Virus record (IMG/VR): IMGVR_UViG_3300032236_000552
Coordinates: 35,865 to 99,864 of that record
Origin: a virus
Length of the DNA: 64,000 nucleotides
Reading direction: 5' to 3' (one strand)
Part shown: positions 9,168 through 18,025 of the stretch, piece by piece
Layout: the number at the start of each line of letters is the position of its first letter
How positions within the stretch are numbered: position 1 is the stretch's first letter
The notes under the pieces: generated by a model
Seen by the model: the letters and a program-made list of their open reading frames with translations, nothing else
The model's database searches: none
What the model was told of the DNA's origin: nothing
Program-made: the position numbers and the translations under genes

Positions 9168-9198
9168 GAGAGGCCTGTTTTCCGTTTCCAGGCCTCTC
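9168..9198 (+). terminator. Hairpin between SSB and polymerase genes
   Basis: GAGAGGCCTG and CAGGCCTCTC pair perfectly (10 bp) around an 11-base loop. No long T tract follows, so it may be a partial terminator or an mRNA 3'-end stabiliser. Confidence 0.6.
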
Positions 9199-9221
9199 TT
9201 ACACAACCAGAGGGGTTATAC

Positions 9222-11219
9222 ATGAACATCATTACAACTAAGAAACAGTTAGACGACCTTGTTGAGTTTTACTCCAAGGTAGATGGATTCGCATTCGACG
9301 TCGAAACAGTTGGTGAGAACCGCATCCAACCTGTAGTCAACGACGTACTATGGATATCACTAGCGACAGATGGTCGCACCGATGTTATTCCCATGGGTCA
9401 TCCCAACGGTGACTTCCTGCATTGGGATAAAGAACTTCTCCTTAGTGGTCAACGTAAGGCCGCAGCAGGTAAGCCACTAACAGATGCTGACTACTCCAAG
9501 AACCAAGCCAAGTGGAAACCAGTCTTTGATACACCACCAGCACAGTTACTTCCTGGAGATGTATTCAAAGCATTAAAGCCATTGTTCTTTAGCGACAAGT
9601 TAAAGGTTGGTCACAACGTTAAGTTCGACCTCAAGTCAATTGCCAAGTATTACCGTGGCGTTGTTCCTAACAAGCCTTACTTTGACACCATGATGGCTGC
9701 GTTCGTTATTGACAACCGCAGTCGTGGCAAACTTGGACTCAAGGATTGTGCAGAACGATTCCTTCAGATAAAGGTTGAAAAGGGTATTGGAGCAATGGTT
9801 GAGGTTCACTCCTTCAGCGATGTTGCACACTACTCAGGCTTCGACTCAGAAGTAACGTGGAAGTTGTACAAAGCATTAGAGCCTAAGTTGCAGGGAAGCC
9901 TAAAGCAGGTGTGGGCATTGGAGATGGATGTCATTGCTGCACTCTGTGACATGGAGTTAGCAGGAGCAAACATCGATGTTGAGGAACTAAAGAAGTTAAA
10001 GAAGCGCCTTGAGATAGACATTGATGAGACTAAGGCTCGTGCATGGAAGTTGGCTGGTAAAGCCTTCCCCATGAACTCAGTGCCAGAAAAGCAAAAGATT
10101 TTGTTCTCACCAAAAGAAGAAGGCGGTCGTGGCATTAAGCCAAACCTCAAGATTAAGATTGCCCTTACTGGAAAAGGACAAGACACCGCTGCAGCAAACC
10201 AGCCGTTAAGCATAAGCCATTACTCTGTATCATCAGATGCGTTGGAGTTCTACCGTTCTAAAGACGAGTTGGTAGATGCCATCCTTGATTACCAAGACTT
10301 AAACAAGTTGATGACTACCTATGTAATGCCTTATTTGGGTGGCGAGATTACTCGTACCACTATGGGCAAAGAGCGCATTGTAGAGAAGAAGAGCCTAATG
10401 ATTAACGGGCGTGTACATACAAACTTCAAATCACACGGCGCCGAAACAGGACGTTTCTCCAGTAGTGACCCAAACCTACAGAACATTCCTAGTAGTGGAC
10501 AGTACGGTAAGTTGATTCGTAACCTGTTCGTTGCACCTCCAGGATACAAACTGGTAGTTGCTGACTACTCACAGATTGAGCCACGAGTTATCGCAGCCCT
10601 ATCAGGTGACCCCATCATGGTGGATAACTACCTAACTGGTGGCGATATCTACACCACCATCGGTAACACGATGGGCGTAGACCGTAAGGCAGGTAAGGTT
10701 TTAGTTCTGTCGATTGCCTACGGTGTTGGTCCAGATAAGATTGCTCAACAAGTGGGCTGTACTCCTACAGAGGCCCGTAAGTTGTTGGACGACTTCACTA
10801 AGAAGTTCCATGACATCTCTAAGTACAAGGCTAAGGTTGTCCGTATGGCAAAGGCTGGCTCACCTCCTTATGTGGAGACCATCTTTGGTCGTAGACGGTA
10901 CATCCCAGACCTTAAGAGCACCGACAAGGGGTTATTCGCTAGGGCTGAACGTCAAGCGTTTAACACCGTTATCCAAGGTTCTGCAGCCGATATTATGAAA
11001 CTCGCCATTGTTAGAGCACACTCCTGCTTTATCGACGAGCCAGATGTTAATGTGGTATTGACTGTGCACGATGAACTCGTTACTGTTGCTCGTGAAGATT
11101 TAGCAGAAGAAACAGCCGAAGCCATTCGGGATTCTATGGAAGGTATCAAACTTCCACAGATTACTGTTCCACTAATAGCCGATGTAAAAATCGTAGACAA
11201 ATGGGGAGAAGCCAAGTGA
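9222..11219 (+). CDS. DNA polymerase, family A, with 3'-5' exonuclease domain
   Basis: 665 residues. The exonuclease domain shows FDVET (D26, E28), HNVKFDL and a late YSGFDSEVTWKLY. The polymerase domain shows DPNLQNIP, motif A ADYSQIEPR (about 446-454), motif B KVLVLSIAYGVGP, and motif C VHDEL (about 614). No 5'-3' exonuclease domain is present. This is the replicative polymerase of the phage. Motif A has Pro where most family members have Leu (SQIELR). GGGG in AGAGGGGTTATAC gives the ribosome site. Confidence 0.93.
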   Translation: MNIITTKKQLDDLVEFYSKVDGFAFDVETVGENRIQPVVNDVLWISLATDGRTDVIPMGHPNGDFLHWDKELLLSGQRKAAAGKPLTDADYSKNQAKWKPVFDTPPAQLLPGDVFKALKPLFFSDKLKVGHNVKFDLKSIAKYYRGVVPNKPYFDTMMAAFVIDNRSRGKLGLKDCAERFLQIKVEKGIGAMVEVHSFSDVAHYSGFDSEVTWKLYKALEPKLQGSLKQVWALEMDVIAALCDMELAGANIDVEELKKLKKRLEIDIDETKARAWKLAGKAFPMNSVPEKQKILFSPKEEGGRGIKPNLKIKIALTGKGQDTAAANQPLSISHYSVSSDALEFYRSKDELVDAILDYQDLNKLMTTYVMPYLGGEITRTTMGKERIVEKKSLMINGRVHTNFKSHGAETGRFSSSDPNLQNIPSSGQYGKLIRNLFVAPPGYKLVVADYSQIEPRVIAALSGDPIMVDNYLTGGDIYTTIGNTMGVDRKAGKVLVLSIAYGVGPDKIAQQVGCTPTEARKLLDDFTKKFHDISKYKAKVVRMAKAGSPPYVETIFGRRRYIPDLKSTDKGLFARAERQAFNTVIQGSAADIMKLAIVRAHSCFIDEPDVNVVLTVHDELVTVAREDLAEETAEAIRDSMEGIKLPQITVPLIADVKIVDKWGEAK

Positions 11220-11347
11220 GTAGTTTTCTTTGTAAAGTATTTGGTCACAAGATGTACAGCATTTCGTGGACACAACAAGACTTCACTATTTTGTGCACTC
11301 GTTGTGAGAAGCGTTGGGAAAGCAAGGGTGTGATTACACATGAGTAG
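11216..11347 (+). CDS. Small zinc-ribbon protein (43 aa)
   Basis: GTG start overlapping the polymerase stop (GTGA), and a stop that overlaps the next ATG. The pairing of CKVFGHK with CTRCEKRWES resembles the small Cys/His ribbon proteins common in phages. Function unknown. Confidence 0.55.
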   Translation: MSSFLCKVFGHKMYSISWTQQDFTILCTRCEKRWESKGVITHE

Positions 11348-11756
11348 TGCAGACTGGTGGGCTAAACAACTAGGTGCAAAGCCCCAACAACAAGCACCAG
11401 CACCTCGTCCAGCAGCAATGCCAATGCCACCATCGCAGCAACCTATGACTCCGTATCAAGCGCCACAACAACAGGCGCCAACTACAAAAGCGCAAAGCGT
11501 TTCTCAGACTCAACCATGCCCTGAGTGTTACGGTAACAACTACATGTCTATTGGAAAGATACAGGGACCAAGCGGTCTAGTAGAGACATGGCGTTGTTAT
11601 GACTGTGGCTACCCCAACATGCAATCAGGTAGTTCTCATGGAGCATTGACTGGGGCAAAGATTGAAGGCTCTGCAAAGCCAGCCATCGGAAATGATGTGC
11701 AAAGTGGATGGAGTCCAATGCCAGCAGGTTACAACCCTGATGGAACCAAGCAATGA
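11340..11756 (+). CDS. Gln/Pro-rich protein with zinc ribbon
   Basis: 138 residues. The first 60 are low-complexity Gln, Pro and Ala. A ribbon follows with CPEC (about 59-62) and CYDC (about 84-87). The last third is Gly/Ser-rich. It probably uses the ribbon to bind nucleic acid or a partner, with disordered arms. No family recognised. Confidence 0.6.
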   Translation: MSSADWWAKQLGAKPQQQAPAPRPAAMPMPPSQQPMTPYQAPQQQAPTTKAQSVSQTQPCPECYGNNYMSIGKIQGPSGLVETWRCYDCGYPNMQSGSSHGALTGAKIEGSAKPAIGNDVQSGWSPMPAGYNPDGTKQ

Positions 11757-12178
11757 TTAAACCTTTTGACCAAACCCTTTATCAAGAAAACGATGATGCA
11801 AAGCATCAAGTGATTGAGTGGTTGTCTAAAGAAGGCTTTGATGCTTTTGTAAACCCCGACCAATACGGCATAGATATCTTGGCTGACAAAGATGGCGACC
11901 GTTATGAGGTAGAGGTTGAAGTCAAACATAACTGGGTAGGAGAACGGTTCCCATTTGGTGAGGTTCACTTTCCAGCCCGTAAAAAGAAGTTTGCTAGGAA
12001 GAGTGAGTTTGTTTGGTTCTTTATGTTAAACCACGAAAGAACCCACGGACTGATAGTAGACGGATTCGATTTTGTAAATGGCACCACAGTACGGAAGAAT
12101 ACGTCAGAGATGGACGGGGATTTCTTTGTGGAGATTCCGACATTTAATTGCAAGTTTGTAAAGATGGAGAGTGAGTAA
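11753..12178 (+). CDS. PD-(D/E)XK nuclease-like protein
   Basis: 141 residues. GIDILADKDG followed by YEVEVEVKHNW gives the D...ExK pattern of the restriction-endonuclease fold, with an N-terminal helix bearing acidic residues. It could be a Holliday-junction or repair nuclease, or a fold relative without activity. It overlaps both neighbours by 4 bp or less and sits directly before recA. Confidence 0.6.
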   Translation: MIKPFDQTLYQENDDAKHQVIEWLSKEGFDAFVNPDQYGIDILADKDGDRYEVEVEVKHNWVGERFPFGEVHFPARKKKFARKSEFVWFFMLNHERTHGLIVDGFDFVNGTTVRKNTSEMDGDFFVEIPTFNCKFVKMESE

Positions 12179-13221
12179 TGAATGATGAAGCCCGCAAGGT
12201 TATGGCGCAACTTAACAAGCGCTTTGGAGAGAATGTGGTGGTTATCGCTTCTGATATCCGTGGTGACCTTATTCCTCGCATTACTTCAGGGTCGACTACT
12301 TTGGATTATGTGCTGGGTGGTGGGTTTCCTGGTAATCAATGGAACGAACTAATCGGAGAACCTTCACACGGTAAGACCGCTCTCGCTCTAAAGACCATCG
12401 CAGCAAACCAAGCAAAGAACCCAGAGCACACAACCGTATGGGTTGCAGCAGAGCAGTGGGTTCCAGAGTATGCAGAGATGTGTGGAGTAGATACTTCACG
12501 AGTTATTGTTATTGAAACTTCCATCATGGAAGAGGCGTACCAAGCAGTCATTCAGTTTGCAGAGTCTAAGTCTGTAGATGCGATTGTTATTGACTCACTA
12601 CCAGCGTTGTCCCCTGCTCCTGAGATGGAGAAGGACATGAGCGAAATGACTGTTGGTAAGGGAGCGTTGCTCACCAATAAGTTCTTCCGTGTAGTCGGTA
12701 CCGCAATGAAGCGTTCTCTTGTAGAAGATGAGCGCCCTGTACTAGGTTTAATCATCAACCAATACCGCATGAAGATTGGCGTCATGCACGGAGACCCACG
12801 CACTACTCCTGGCGGTGAAGGTAAGAACTATGCGTTCTTTACCCGCTGTGAAGTACGTCGTGATGAATGGATTGAAGTTGGCTCAGGAACTAACAAAGTT
12901 CGAGTTGGTCAACGAATTAAAGTCCGAACACTGAAGAACAAGACTGCACCACCACAACGTGTTGCATACTTTGACTTCTACTTTGCTGAAGGCGGAGCCT
13001 GTGCTCCTGGTGAGTTTGACTTCGCTAAAGAGGTTGCCTCACTCGCTGTAGTAATGGGAATTGTCGACCGTAAGGGTGGATGGTTCTATTACGGTGAGCG
13101 CAAGTGGCAAGGTATTGATTCAGTCATCGCTAGTATCCGTGAAGAAGTTGACCTCAAAGAAGCAATTGAAAAGGCTGTATTTGAGTCAAACGAATTACCG
13201 ATTAGCGCTGAAGAAGAATAA
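12178..13221 (+). CDS. recA: RecA-like recombinase
   Basis: 347 residues. LDYVLGGGFPGNQWNELIGEPSHGKTALA holds Walker A (GEPSHGKT, 60-67), AIVIDSLPAL is Walker B, and the loop after VGKGALLTNKFFR matches the L1 area. This is the strand-exchange ATPase for recombination and repair. It is longer than the core domain only at the C-terminus, which is acidic (ISAEEE), as in bacterial RecA. Confidence 0.88.
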   Translation: MNDEARKVMAQLNKRFGENVVVIASDIRGDLIPRITSGSTTLDYVLGGGFPGNQWNELIGEPSHGKTALALKTIAANQAKNPEHTTVWVAAEQWVPEYAEMCGVDTSRVIVIETSIMEEAYQAVIQFAESKSVDAIVIDSLPALSPAPEMEKDMSEMTVGKGALLTNKFFRVVGTAMKRSLVEDERPVLGLIINQYRMKIGVMHGDPRTTPGGEGKNYAFFTRCEVRRDEWIEVGSGTNKVRVGQRIKVRTLKNKTAPPQRVAYFDFYFAEGGACAPGEFDFAKEVASLAVVMGIVDRKGGWFYYGERKWQGIDSVIASIREEVDLKEAIEKAVFESNELPISAEEE

Positions 13222-13237
13222 CCGATAGAGTATTGCA

Positions 13238-13555
13238 ATGAGAACCGAAGGCCAGAAGCAATCCAGAAAGCATGAGGACCGCCTCGCTAAGAAAGTAGGC
13301 GGGTCACGTACTGCGGCCTCTGGAGCATTTTGGTCAAGAAAAGGCGATGTGCGGTCAGACGACCTTCTGATTGAGCACAAGTTTACTGGTAAGAAACAGA
13401 CAACTGTAAAGTCTGATGTTCTCAAAAAAATTACGAGAGAGGCAATCCTTGATGGACGTATGCCCGTACTGGGCGTCCATTTGGACGGGGAGAATTACGT
13501 GATTCTCCTTGAAGACGATTTCTTAGAGATGAGGGACCGACTAAAGGATGCCTAA
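13238..13555 (+). CDS. Holliday-junction resolvase-like nuclease (PD-(D/E)XK)
   Basis: 105 residues. An early Glu in a basic helix (KHEDRLAKKVGG), then GDVRSDDLLIEHKFTGKK, with D...ExK catalytic spacing. This matches small Hjc/penton-like resolvases found in phages. It lies between recA and whiB in a recombination cluster. Confidence 0.65.
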   Translation: MRTEGQKQSRKHEDRLAKKVGGSRTAASGAFWSRKGDVRSDDLLIEHKFTGKKQTTVKSDVLKKITREAILDGRMPVLGVHLDGENYVILLEDDFLEMRDRLKDA

Positions 13556-13558
13556 CAC

Positions 13559-13873
13559 ATGGAAGAACCAGAGCACACTTGGCGATATGAGGCCCGTTGC
13601 CAAGGCGAAGACACGGATACTTTCTATCCGCCAAGAGATAAAGAGCAGTACAAAATCATTGCTACTCAAGCAAAGTCATTTTGCTTTGGTGACAATCGCA
13701 AGAATCCTTGCCCAGTTCAAAAGCAATGCTTATGGGATGCGGTAAGTAGAGAAGAGCCACACGGTATATGGGGTGGCTTGAGTCACAGAGAAAGAAATGC
13801 TTTAATACGTAAGTGGCAAAAAACCTACAAAAAGAAGATGACCTTGAAGGAGTTCATTTTCAGTAAGGACTAA
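13559..13873 (+). CDS. WhiB-like Fe-S transcription regulator
   Basis: 104 residues. Four cysteines (C14, C42, C51, C57) and the hallmark GIWGGLSHRER turn define the WhiB family, which binds a 4Fe-4S cluster and contacts the primary sigma factor. Cys2-Cys3 spacing is 8 residues rather than the usual 2, because of an extra GDNRKN-type loop, so cluster geometry may differ. The C-terminus is basic (KWQKTYKKKM), as expected for DNA contact. This gene is the best evidence for an actinobacterial host. Confidence 0.88.
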   Translation: MEEPEHTWRYEARCQGEDTDTFYPPRDKEQYKIIATQAKSFCFGDNRKNPCPVQKQCLWDAVSREEPHGIWGGLSHRERNALIRKWQKTYKKKMTLKEFIFSKD

Positions 13874-13876
13874 GAA

Positions 13877-14719
13877 ATGGAAAACGACCTAAAGCGCTTT
13901 TTAGATGCTAAGAAGCGAGAGCCACGTTTGATTGGTGATGTAGAGCGACACTTAATGCGTCGTCCTCTAGGAGACCGTTCAACGACAGTTCTACACCCAT
14001 CGGAAATCATTAAGAACGATTTCTGCTACAAGTACTCGTACTACTTGATGACTGGCGGAGTATCGAAGAAAGAGAAGCCAAACCTTCGTTTGCAATCTAT
14101 CTTTGATGAAGGCCATGCAATCCATCATAAGTGGCAGAACTGGTTCCATGAGATGGGCGTCCTTTACGGTCGTTTCCAGTGCAATCATTGCGGTGAGTCT
14201 GTAACAGGCATTTCTCCAACTGTCTGCGAAAAGTGTGGGGACACCCGCATGGAGTACAAGGAAGTTACCCTTGTGGATAACGACCTAAAGATTGCGGGTC
14301 ACACCGATGGTTGGATTAAGGGAATTGGAAACGATTGCCTTATTGAAATCAAATCCATTGGTTCAGGTACATTCCGTTTTGAAGCACCTGACCTTCTTTT
14401 GGATGCAGATGGAGACATCTTTAAGGCGTTCAATAGCATCAAGCGCCCATTCCGTAGCCACTTACTCCAGGGACAGATGTACCTAGAGTTATCACGCCGC
14501 ATGTTCGGTGATGAAGCCCCTACTGAAATCGTGTTCCTATATGAACTAAAGGCTGACCAGTCATACAAAGAGTTCACTGTTAAAGCAGATTACGAAACTG
14601 TAGACCGTATCTTCTTTAAGGCTAAGAAAGTAAACGATGCAATTAAGGCTGGTGTAATGCCAGAGTGTAATATTGACCCAGACAACGGTTGCAAGCAATG
14701 TAACCTGATTGGGGAGTAA
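13877..14719 (+). CDS. Cas4/RecB-like PD-(D/E)XK exonuclease
   Basis: 280 residues. IAGHTDGWIKGIGNDCLIEIKSIGSGT is the D...ExK core, preceded by a His-containing helix (GHAIHHKWQNWF). A zinc ribbon (CNHCGE...CEKCGD, about 97-118) is inserted, and C-terminal cysteines (CNIDPDNGCKQC) recall the Fe-S cluster of Cas4/AddB nucleases. It probably resects DNA ends for the RecA encoded nearby. Confidence 0.8.
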   Translation: MENDLKRFLDAKKREPRLIGDVERHLMRRPLGDRSTTVLHPSEIIKNDFCYKYSYYLMTGGVSKKEKPNLRLQSIFDEGHAIHHKWQNWFHEMGVLYGRFQCNHCGESVTGISPTVCEKCGDTRMEYKEVTLVDNDLKIAGHTDGWIKGIGNDCLIEIKSIGSGTFRFEAPDLLLDADGDIFKAFNSIKRPFRSHLLQGQMYLELSRRMFGDEAPTEIVFLYELKADQSYKEFTVKADYETVDRIFFKAKKVNDAIKAGVMPECNIDPDNGCKQCNLIGE

Positions 14720-15207
14720 TGTTAATCCTTGGAGACGCATCAAAGGTAGCCGTAGACTTAATGAGCCAACAGAACATCAACATGTGGCCTGAGCAAAGCA
14801 AGCAACCTGTTATGCCCAAAGACATCTCGGTTCTAGATAGTGAAGAACTTAGTGAGTTGTTTACCCGCTTAACTGCATGGTCAAACTATGTAGCAGGTCA
14901 GTTGGCAGCAGCACAGGTTGATGAGAAGTTTCTGGAAAAGAAACTCTCTAACTCAGAGGCACAGTTGTTCTTGGCTAAAGACACCAGCAAGGTTAAGGGA
15001 GAGCGTGTAACGCTTATCAAAGCCCAAGTTGCTGCTGACCCAATGATTATTGAACTAGAAGAAAAGTTAATGAGCGCATACGCATACCGTAAGATGGTTG
15101 AAGTTGTAGCCAGTAACTTTGAGCGAGATGTAGCGTTAGTATCTCGTGAGATAACACGACGCACTAACGACTTCCGCTCTAACCGTAAGGACAAATACTC
15201 ACTGTGA
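14719..15207 (+). CDS. Unknown coiled-coil protein (162 aa)
   Basis: Mostly helical, with Lys/Glu/Ala-rich segments in the middle (FLEKKLSNSEAQLFLAKD) and a basic end with many Arg. Overlaps the exonuclease stop and the dNMP kinase start. No family recognised. Confidence 0.6.
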   Translation: MLILGDASKVAVDLMSQQNINMWPEQSKQPVMPKDISVLDSEELSELFTRLTAWSNYVAGQLAAAQVDEKFLEKKLSNSEAQLFLAKDTSKVKGERVTLIKAQVAADPMIIELEEKLMSAYAYRKMVEVVASNFERDVALVSREITRRTNDFRSNRKDKYSL

Positions 15208-15746
15208 TTATTGGACTATCAGGCTACGCTCAATCTGGAAAAGATGAAGTAGCCAAGATTCTCGTATCGGAATACGGATTCACACGAGTAGCGTTTGCTG
15301 ACAAAATTCGTGAACTTCTGTATGAGATGAACCCAGACTTTAGAGACACGCTGTTGCAACAAGCGGTAGACCGTCTTGGTTGGGATGAAGTTAAGAAAGA
15401 CCAAGCAGTTCGTCGCATGATGCAGAACCTGGGCGTTGGTGCACGAAAGATGTTTGGCGACGGATTTTGGGTAGCACAGGTATTCAACGGTTATGACTGG
15501 GATATTCCAACGGTCGTTACTGATGTGCGGTTTCAGAACGAAGCAGAATTGTTAAAGAAGTGGACTCCTGATGACACACAGATTTGGCGTGTAAAGAGGC
15601 CAGGAGTTGAAGCAGTCAACGGACATATATCAGAGCATGATTTGGACGATTACAAATTTGACCAGATACTAAAGAACGAGGGAACTTTAGAGGACCTAAC
15701 AAACATGGTCCGTAGACGTATGGAGTTTACCCTCAATGCCAACTAA
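15204..15746 (+). CDS. Deoxynucleoside monophosphate kinase
   Basis: 180 residues with a GTG start overlapping the upstream stop. The P-loop GYAQSGKDEVAK (about 6-17) and the VAFADKIRELLY strand-helix match the phage dNMP kinase family (T4 gene 1 type), which phosphorylates dNMPs for DNA synthesis. VVTDVRFQNEAELL is the typical later motif. It works with the ribonucleotide reductase encoded at 26 kb. Confidence 0.85.
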   Translation: MIIGLSGYAQSGKDEVAKILVSEYGFTRVAFADKIRELLYEMNPDFRDTLLQQAVDRLGWDEVKKDQAVRRMMQNLGVGARKMFGDGFWVAQVFNGYDWDIPTVVTDVRFQNEAELLKKWTPDDTQIWRVKRPGVEAVNGHISEHDLDDYKFDQILKNEGTLEDLTNMVRRRMEFTLNAN

Positions 15747-16326
15747 GTTAATTGACGGCGGTTTAGATAAACGTGGTGAGATTACTATTGGTATTGACCA
15801 ATCACTCACGGGATTTGCACTAACGGCGCTCCTTGTAAACGAACCAAAGAAGCATCTTACGTGGGTGTATAAGTCTCCTTATTTCGGTATTGAGAGACTG
15901 GCAGATATACGCCAATGGTTGCAAGATACATTCTCATACCTAGAAGATGAACAAGAGTTCACTATCAAGGATGTAGCCATGGAAGGAACAGTGTTAGCCA
16001 GTAATGCAGCACTCGTCCTTGGAGAGTTATCAGCCACAGTCCGTCTTACTATTTTTGACTTCTTTGATGAAGGCGATGCCCGTAAATATCCACTTAAAGT
16101 TCCGCCAATGACTCTAAAGAAGTATGCAGCAGGAAAAGGCAATGCCAAGAAACAAGAGATGCTGTTACAGATATACAAGCGTTGGGGTGTGGAGTTTAAC
16201 GATGACAACGCTGCTGATTCCTATGCACTAGCCAGACTAGCCTCTGGCAATGCTGACGGCGCTATTGAAGCAGCGATTATTGCTCAGATGTCAGACCCTA
16301 AATACAGAGACCAACCAAGGATTTAG
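15736..16326 (+). CDS. RuvC-like Holliday-junction endonuclease
   Basis: 196 residues. GIDQSLTGFALT is the first RNase-H-fold strand with the catalytic Asp, VAMEGTVLASNAA gives the Glu, and DDNAADSYALARLA supplies the C-terminal acidic residues, in the order of RuvC. It probably cuts branched DNA before packaging. Confidence 0.78.
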   Translation: MPTKLIDGGLDKRGEITIGIDQSLTGFALTALLVNEPKKHLTWVYKSPYFGIERLADIRQWLQDTFSYLEDEQEFTIKDVAMEGTVLASNAALVLGELSATVRLTIFDFFDEGDARKYPLKVPPMTLKKYAAGKGNAKKQEMLLQIYKRWGVEFNDDNAADSYALARLASGNADGAIEAAIIAQMSDPKYRDQPRI

Positions 16327-16379
16327 CCTTATCCTTTAGTTCGGGAGTGGCGCACCAACTCGAACCAAAGGACCAACAA

Positions 16380-16670
16380 TTGACTAACACACCAGAAGTA
16401 TCTGCTGAAGAACCGTTTTTACGAGTCAGCGCATCCTCCAATCCCCAGAGCGTTGCATCAGCAATCGCCCATGCCTGCTACGACAAGCGTGAGGTTAAAC
16501 TCCGTGCCGTAGGTGCTGGAGCAGTAAACCAAGCAGTTAAAGCCATCGCTATTGCCCGTGGATACGTGGCACCTCGTGGTATGGATTTGACCGATAAGCC
16601 AGGGTTTACAACCATCGAAAGCCGTGACGGAGAGATTTCCGCCATCGTATTTCACATTACAGCGTCCTAA
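16380..16670 (+). CDS. SpoVS-domain protein
   Basis: 96 residues from a TTG start with AAAGGA upstream; a GTG at 16347 would add 11. The match to stage V sporulation protein S is clear by eye: LRVSASSNPQSVASAIAH, then VGAGAVNQAVKAIAIARGYV, then a strand ending in IVFHI. SpoVS proteins are small nucleic-acid-binding ALBA-like folds in spore formers and other bacteria. A phage copy may bind DNA or RNA to control host development or gene expression; this is inference. Confidence 0.8.
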   Translation: MTNTPEVSAEEPFLRVSASSNPQSVASAIAHACYDKREVKLRAVGAGAVNQAVKAIAIARGYVAPRGMDLTDKPGFTTIESRDGEISAIVFHITAS

Positions 16671-16707
16671 TAAAGACGTATCCTTGTACCTAGAGTAAGG
16701 AGTCACA

Positions 16708-17157
16708 ATGGCATCTTGGACATCATTAGGTCATGCCATGCGTCGTCGCATGGGTGCACCATCAAACCATCTAGAGTCAGCAGGTAAATCTATGGCACGT
16801 AACATTTCAACCCCAGAGGAAGTTATTGCTTCTGCAGAGCACGCTAACAGCCCACGTAAGTATGTTGGTCAATCAACAGGCTTCGAGGCAGTAAAGCCAG
16901 AGCGTGGAACGCTTGTTGCTAAGAAGAACACACAAGCATCTAACCCAACCGCTGGCGGAAAAACAAACAAGAAGAATGTTCTTGCAGGAAATGCAGCAGC
17001 ATCAGAGCGCATGGGTGCACGCTATTCAACAAGCGTCAAGTTCCCAGCAGGAACTGAGCCAGCAGCAGCGCCAACAATGCGTAATGCAAAGACGGTTCCT
17101 TCAGTTGCTGGACGTCAAGCACCTAACTTTGATAGCGGGATGAATAGCGTTCTCTAA
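16708..17157 (+). CDS. Unknown disordered basic protein (149 aa)
   Basis: Rich in Ala, Ser, Asn and Lys with few hydrophobics, so mostly disordered. TAAGGAGTCACA gives a good ribosome site. First of a run of about twelve small, low-complexity genes (to 21.4 kb) joined by stop/start overlaps. No family recognised; a virion or DNA-binding role is only a guess. Confidence 0.65.
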   Translation: MASWTSLGHAMRRRMGAPSNHLESAGKSMARNISTPEEVIASAEHANSPRKYVGQSTGFEAVKPERGTLVAKKNTQASNPTAGGKTNKKNVLAGNAAASERMGARYSTSVKFPAGTEPAAAPTMRNAKTVPSVAGRQAPNFDSGMNSVL

Positions 17158-17414
17158 TGTCTATTCTCTCTGACAACCAGTTTCATGAGAGTGTAACGCC
17201 TGAACAGTCACATGTTGAGGCGCCACTCTCATTGAGTTCATCCACAAACAATTCCGCTGCACAGGCAACTGCGTGGCGTAACTCTTCTTTGGGTGGAGGA
17301 CGTCCTCTCTCGTTCTCATCAAAGACACGTGGTACAACGTTTAACTGGGATGACGCACCAAAGGCATCACTGCCATCATCAGACACGGGCGCATCGTTCG
17401 GAGGCAAAGAATGA
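17157..17414 (+). CDS. Unknown Ser/Thr-rich small protein (85 aa)
   Basis: Start overlaps the preceding stop (TAATG). Low complexity, Ser-rich, with no motif. Belongs to the small-gene run that starts at 16.7 kb. Confidence 0.6.
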   Translation: MSILSDNQFHESVTPEQSHVEAPLSLSSSTNNSAAQATAWRNSSLGGGRPLSFSSKTRGTTFNWDDAPKASLPSSDTGASFGGKE

Positions 17415-18025
17415 GTCAAGAACACCTCAGCCACTCAGAGTTTGCTGATGTAGTAAACAAAGAAGGTGGCGCAAGCCGTAACTTCCAAACCAGTGCACCT
17501 GCAAAAGGTCCTGGTGTTATGGTGTCTATCCCTGGTGCAGAGAAGATTACAAACGCTCCTCTTACTGCAGACCAAGCAAAGTCATTCCGTAGAGACCACG
17601 ATGCCATGGCAACGGGAAGTGACTACCACGGTGCTTGGAAATCTGGCGACAAAGTTTTCCAAGATGTTAGTCGTAAGCACACCGATTTAGACAGCGCACG
17701 TAAGGCTGGAGAGCGTGACAAGCAAATTGCTGGTTACGATTTAGGCGGAACTGATGAGCGTCGTCCAGAAGGTGGCGAAGTATTCTTTGGTCGCCATGTT
17801 CCAGGAATTGAAAGCAACGAAGAGTTCAAGGGCGGAAAGAACAAGACAAGCCAACAAGAGCGCATGTCTCCAAAGCCAAGTAGCCGTTCACAAGAGTTTG
17901 CAGAGCAATCACATATTAGCCGTGGTGCAACTGTAGGCAAGCGTGGTGGCAAAGGTACAAAGAAGATTTCTATTAACGAAGTTTACGCAACAATCGCAAA
18001 GAACCGCCGAAACAGAGGCGTCTAA
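17411..18025 (+). CDS. Unknown hydrophilic protein (204 aa)
   Basis: ATGA overlap with the previous gene. Strongly charged and Gly/Ser-rich, with a basic end (RGGKGTKKISINEVYATIAKN). The last 30 residues look like a folded helix; the rest is probably extended. No family recognised. Confidence 0.65.
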   Translation: MSQEHLSHSEFADVVNKEGGASRNFQTSAPAKGPGVMVSIPGAEKITNAPLTADQAKSFRRDHDAMATGSDYHGAWKSGDKVFQDVSRKHTDLDSARKAGERDKQIAGYDLGGTDERRPEGGEVFFGRHVPGIESNEEFKGGKNKTSQQERMSPKPSSRSQEFAEQSHISRGATVGKRGGKGTKKISINEVYATIAKNRRNRGV

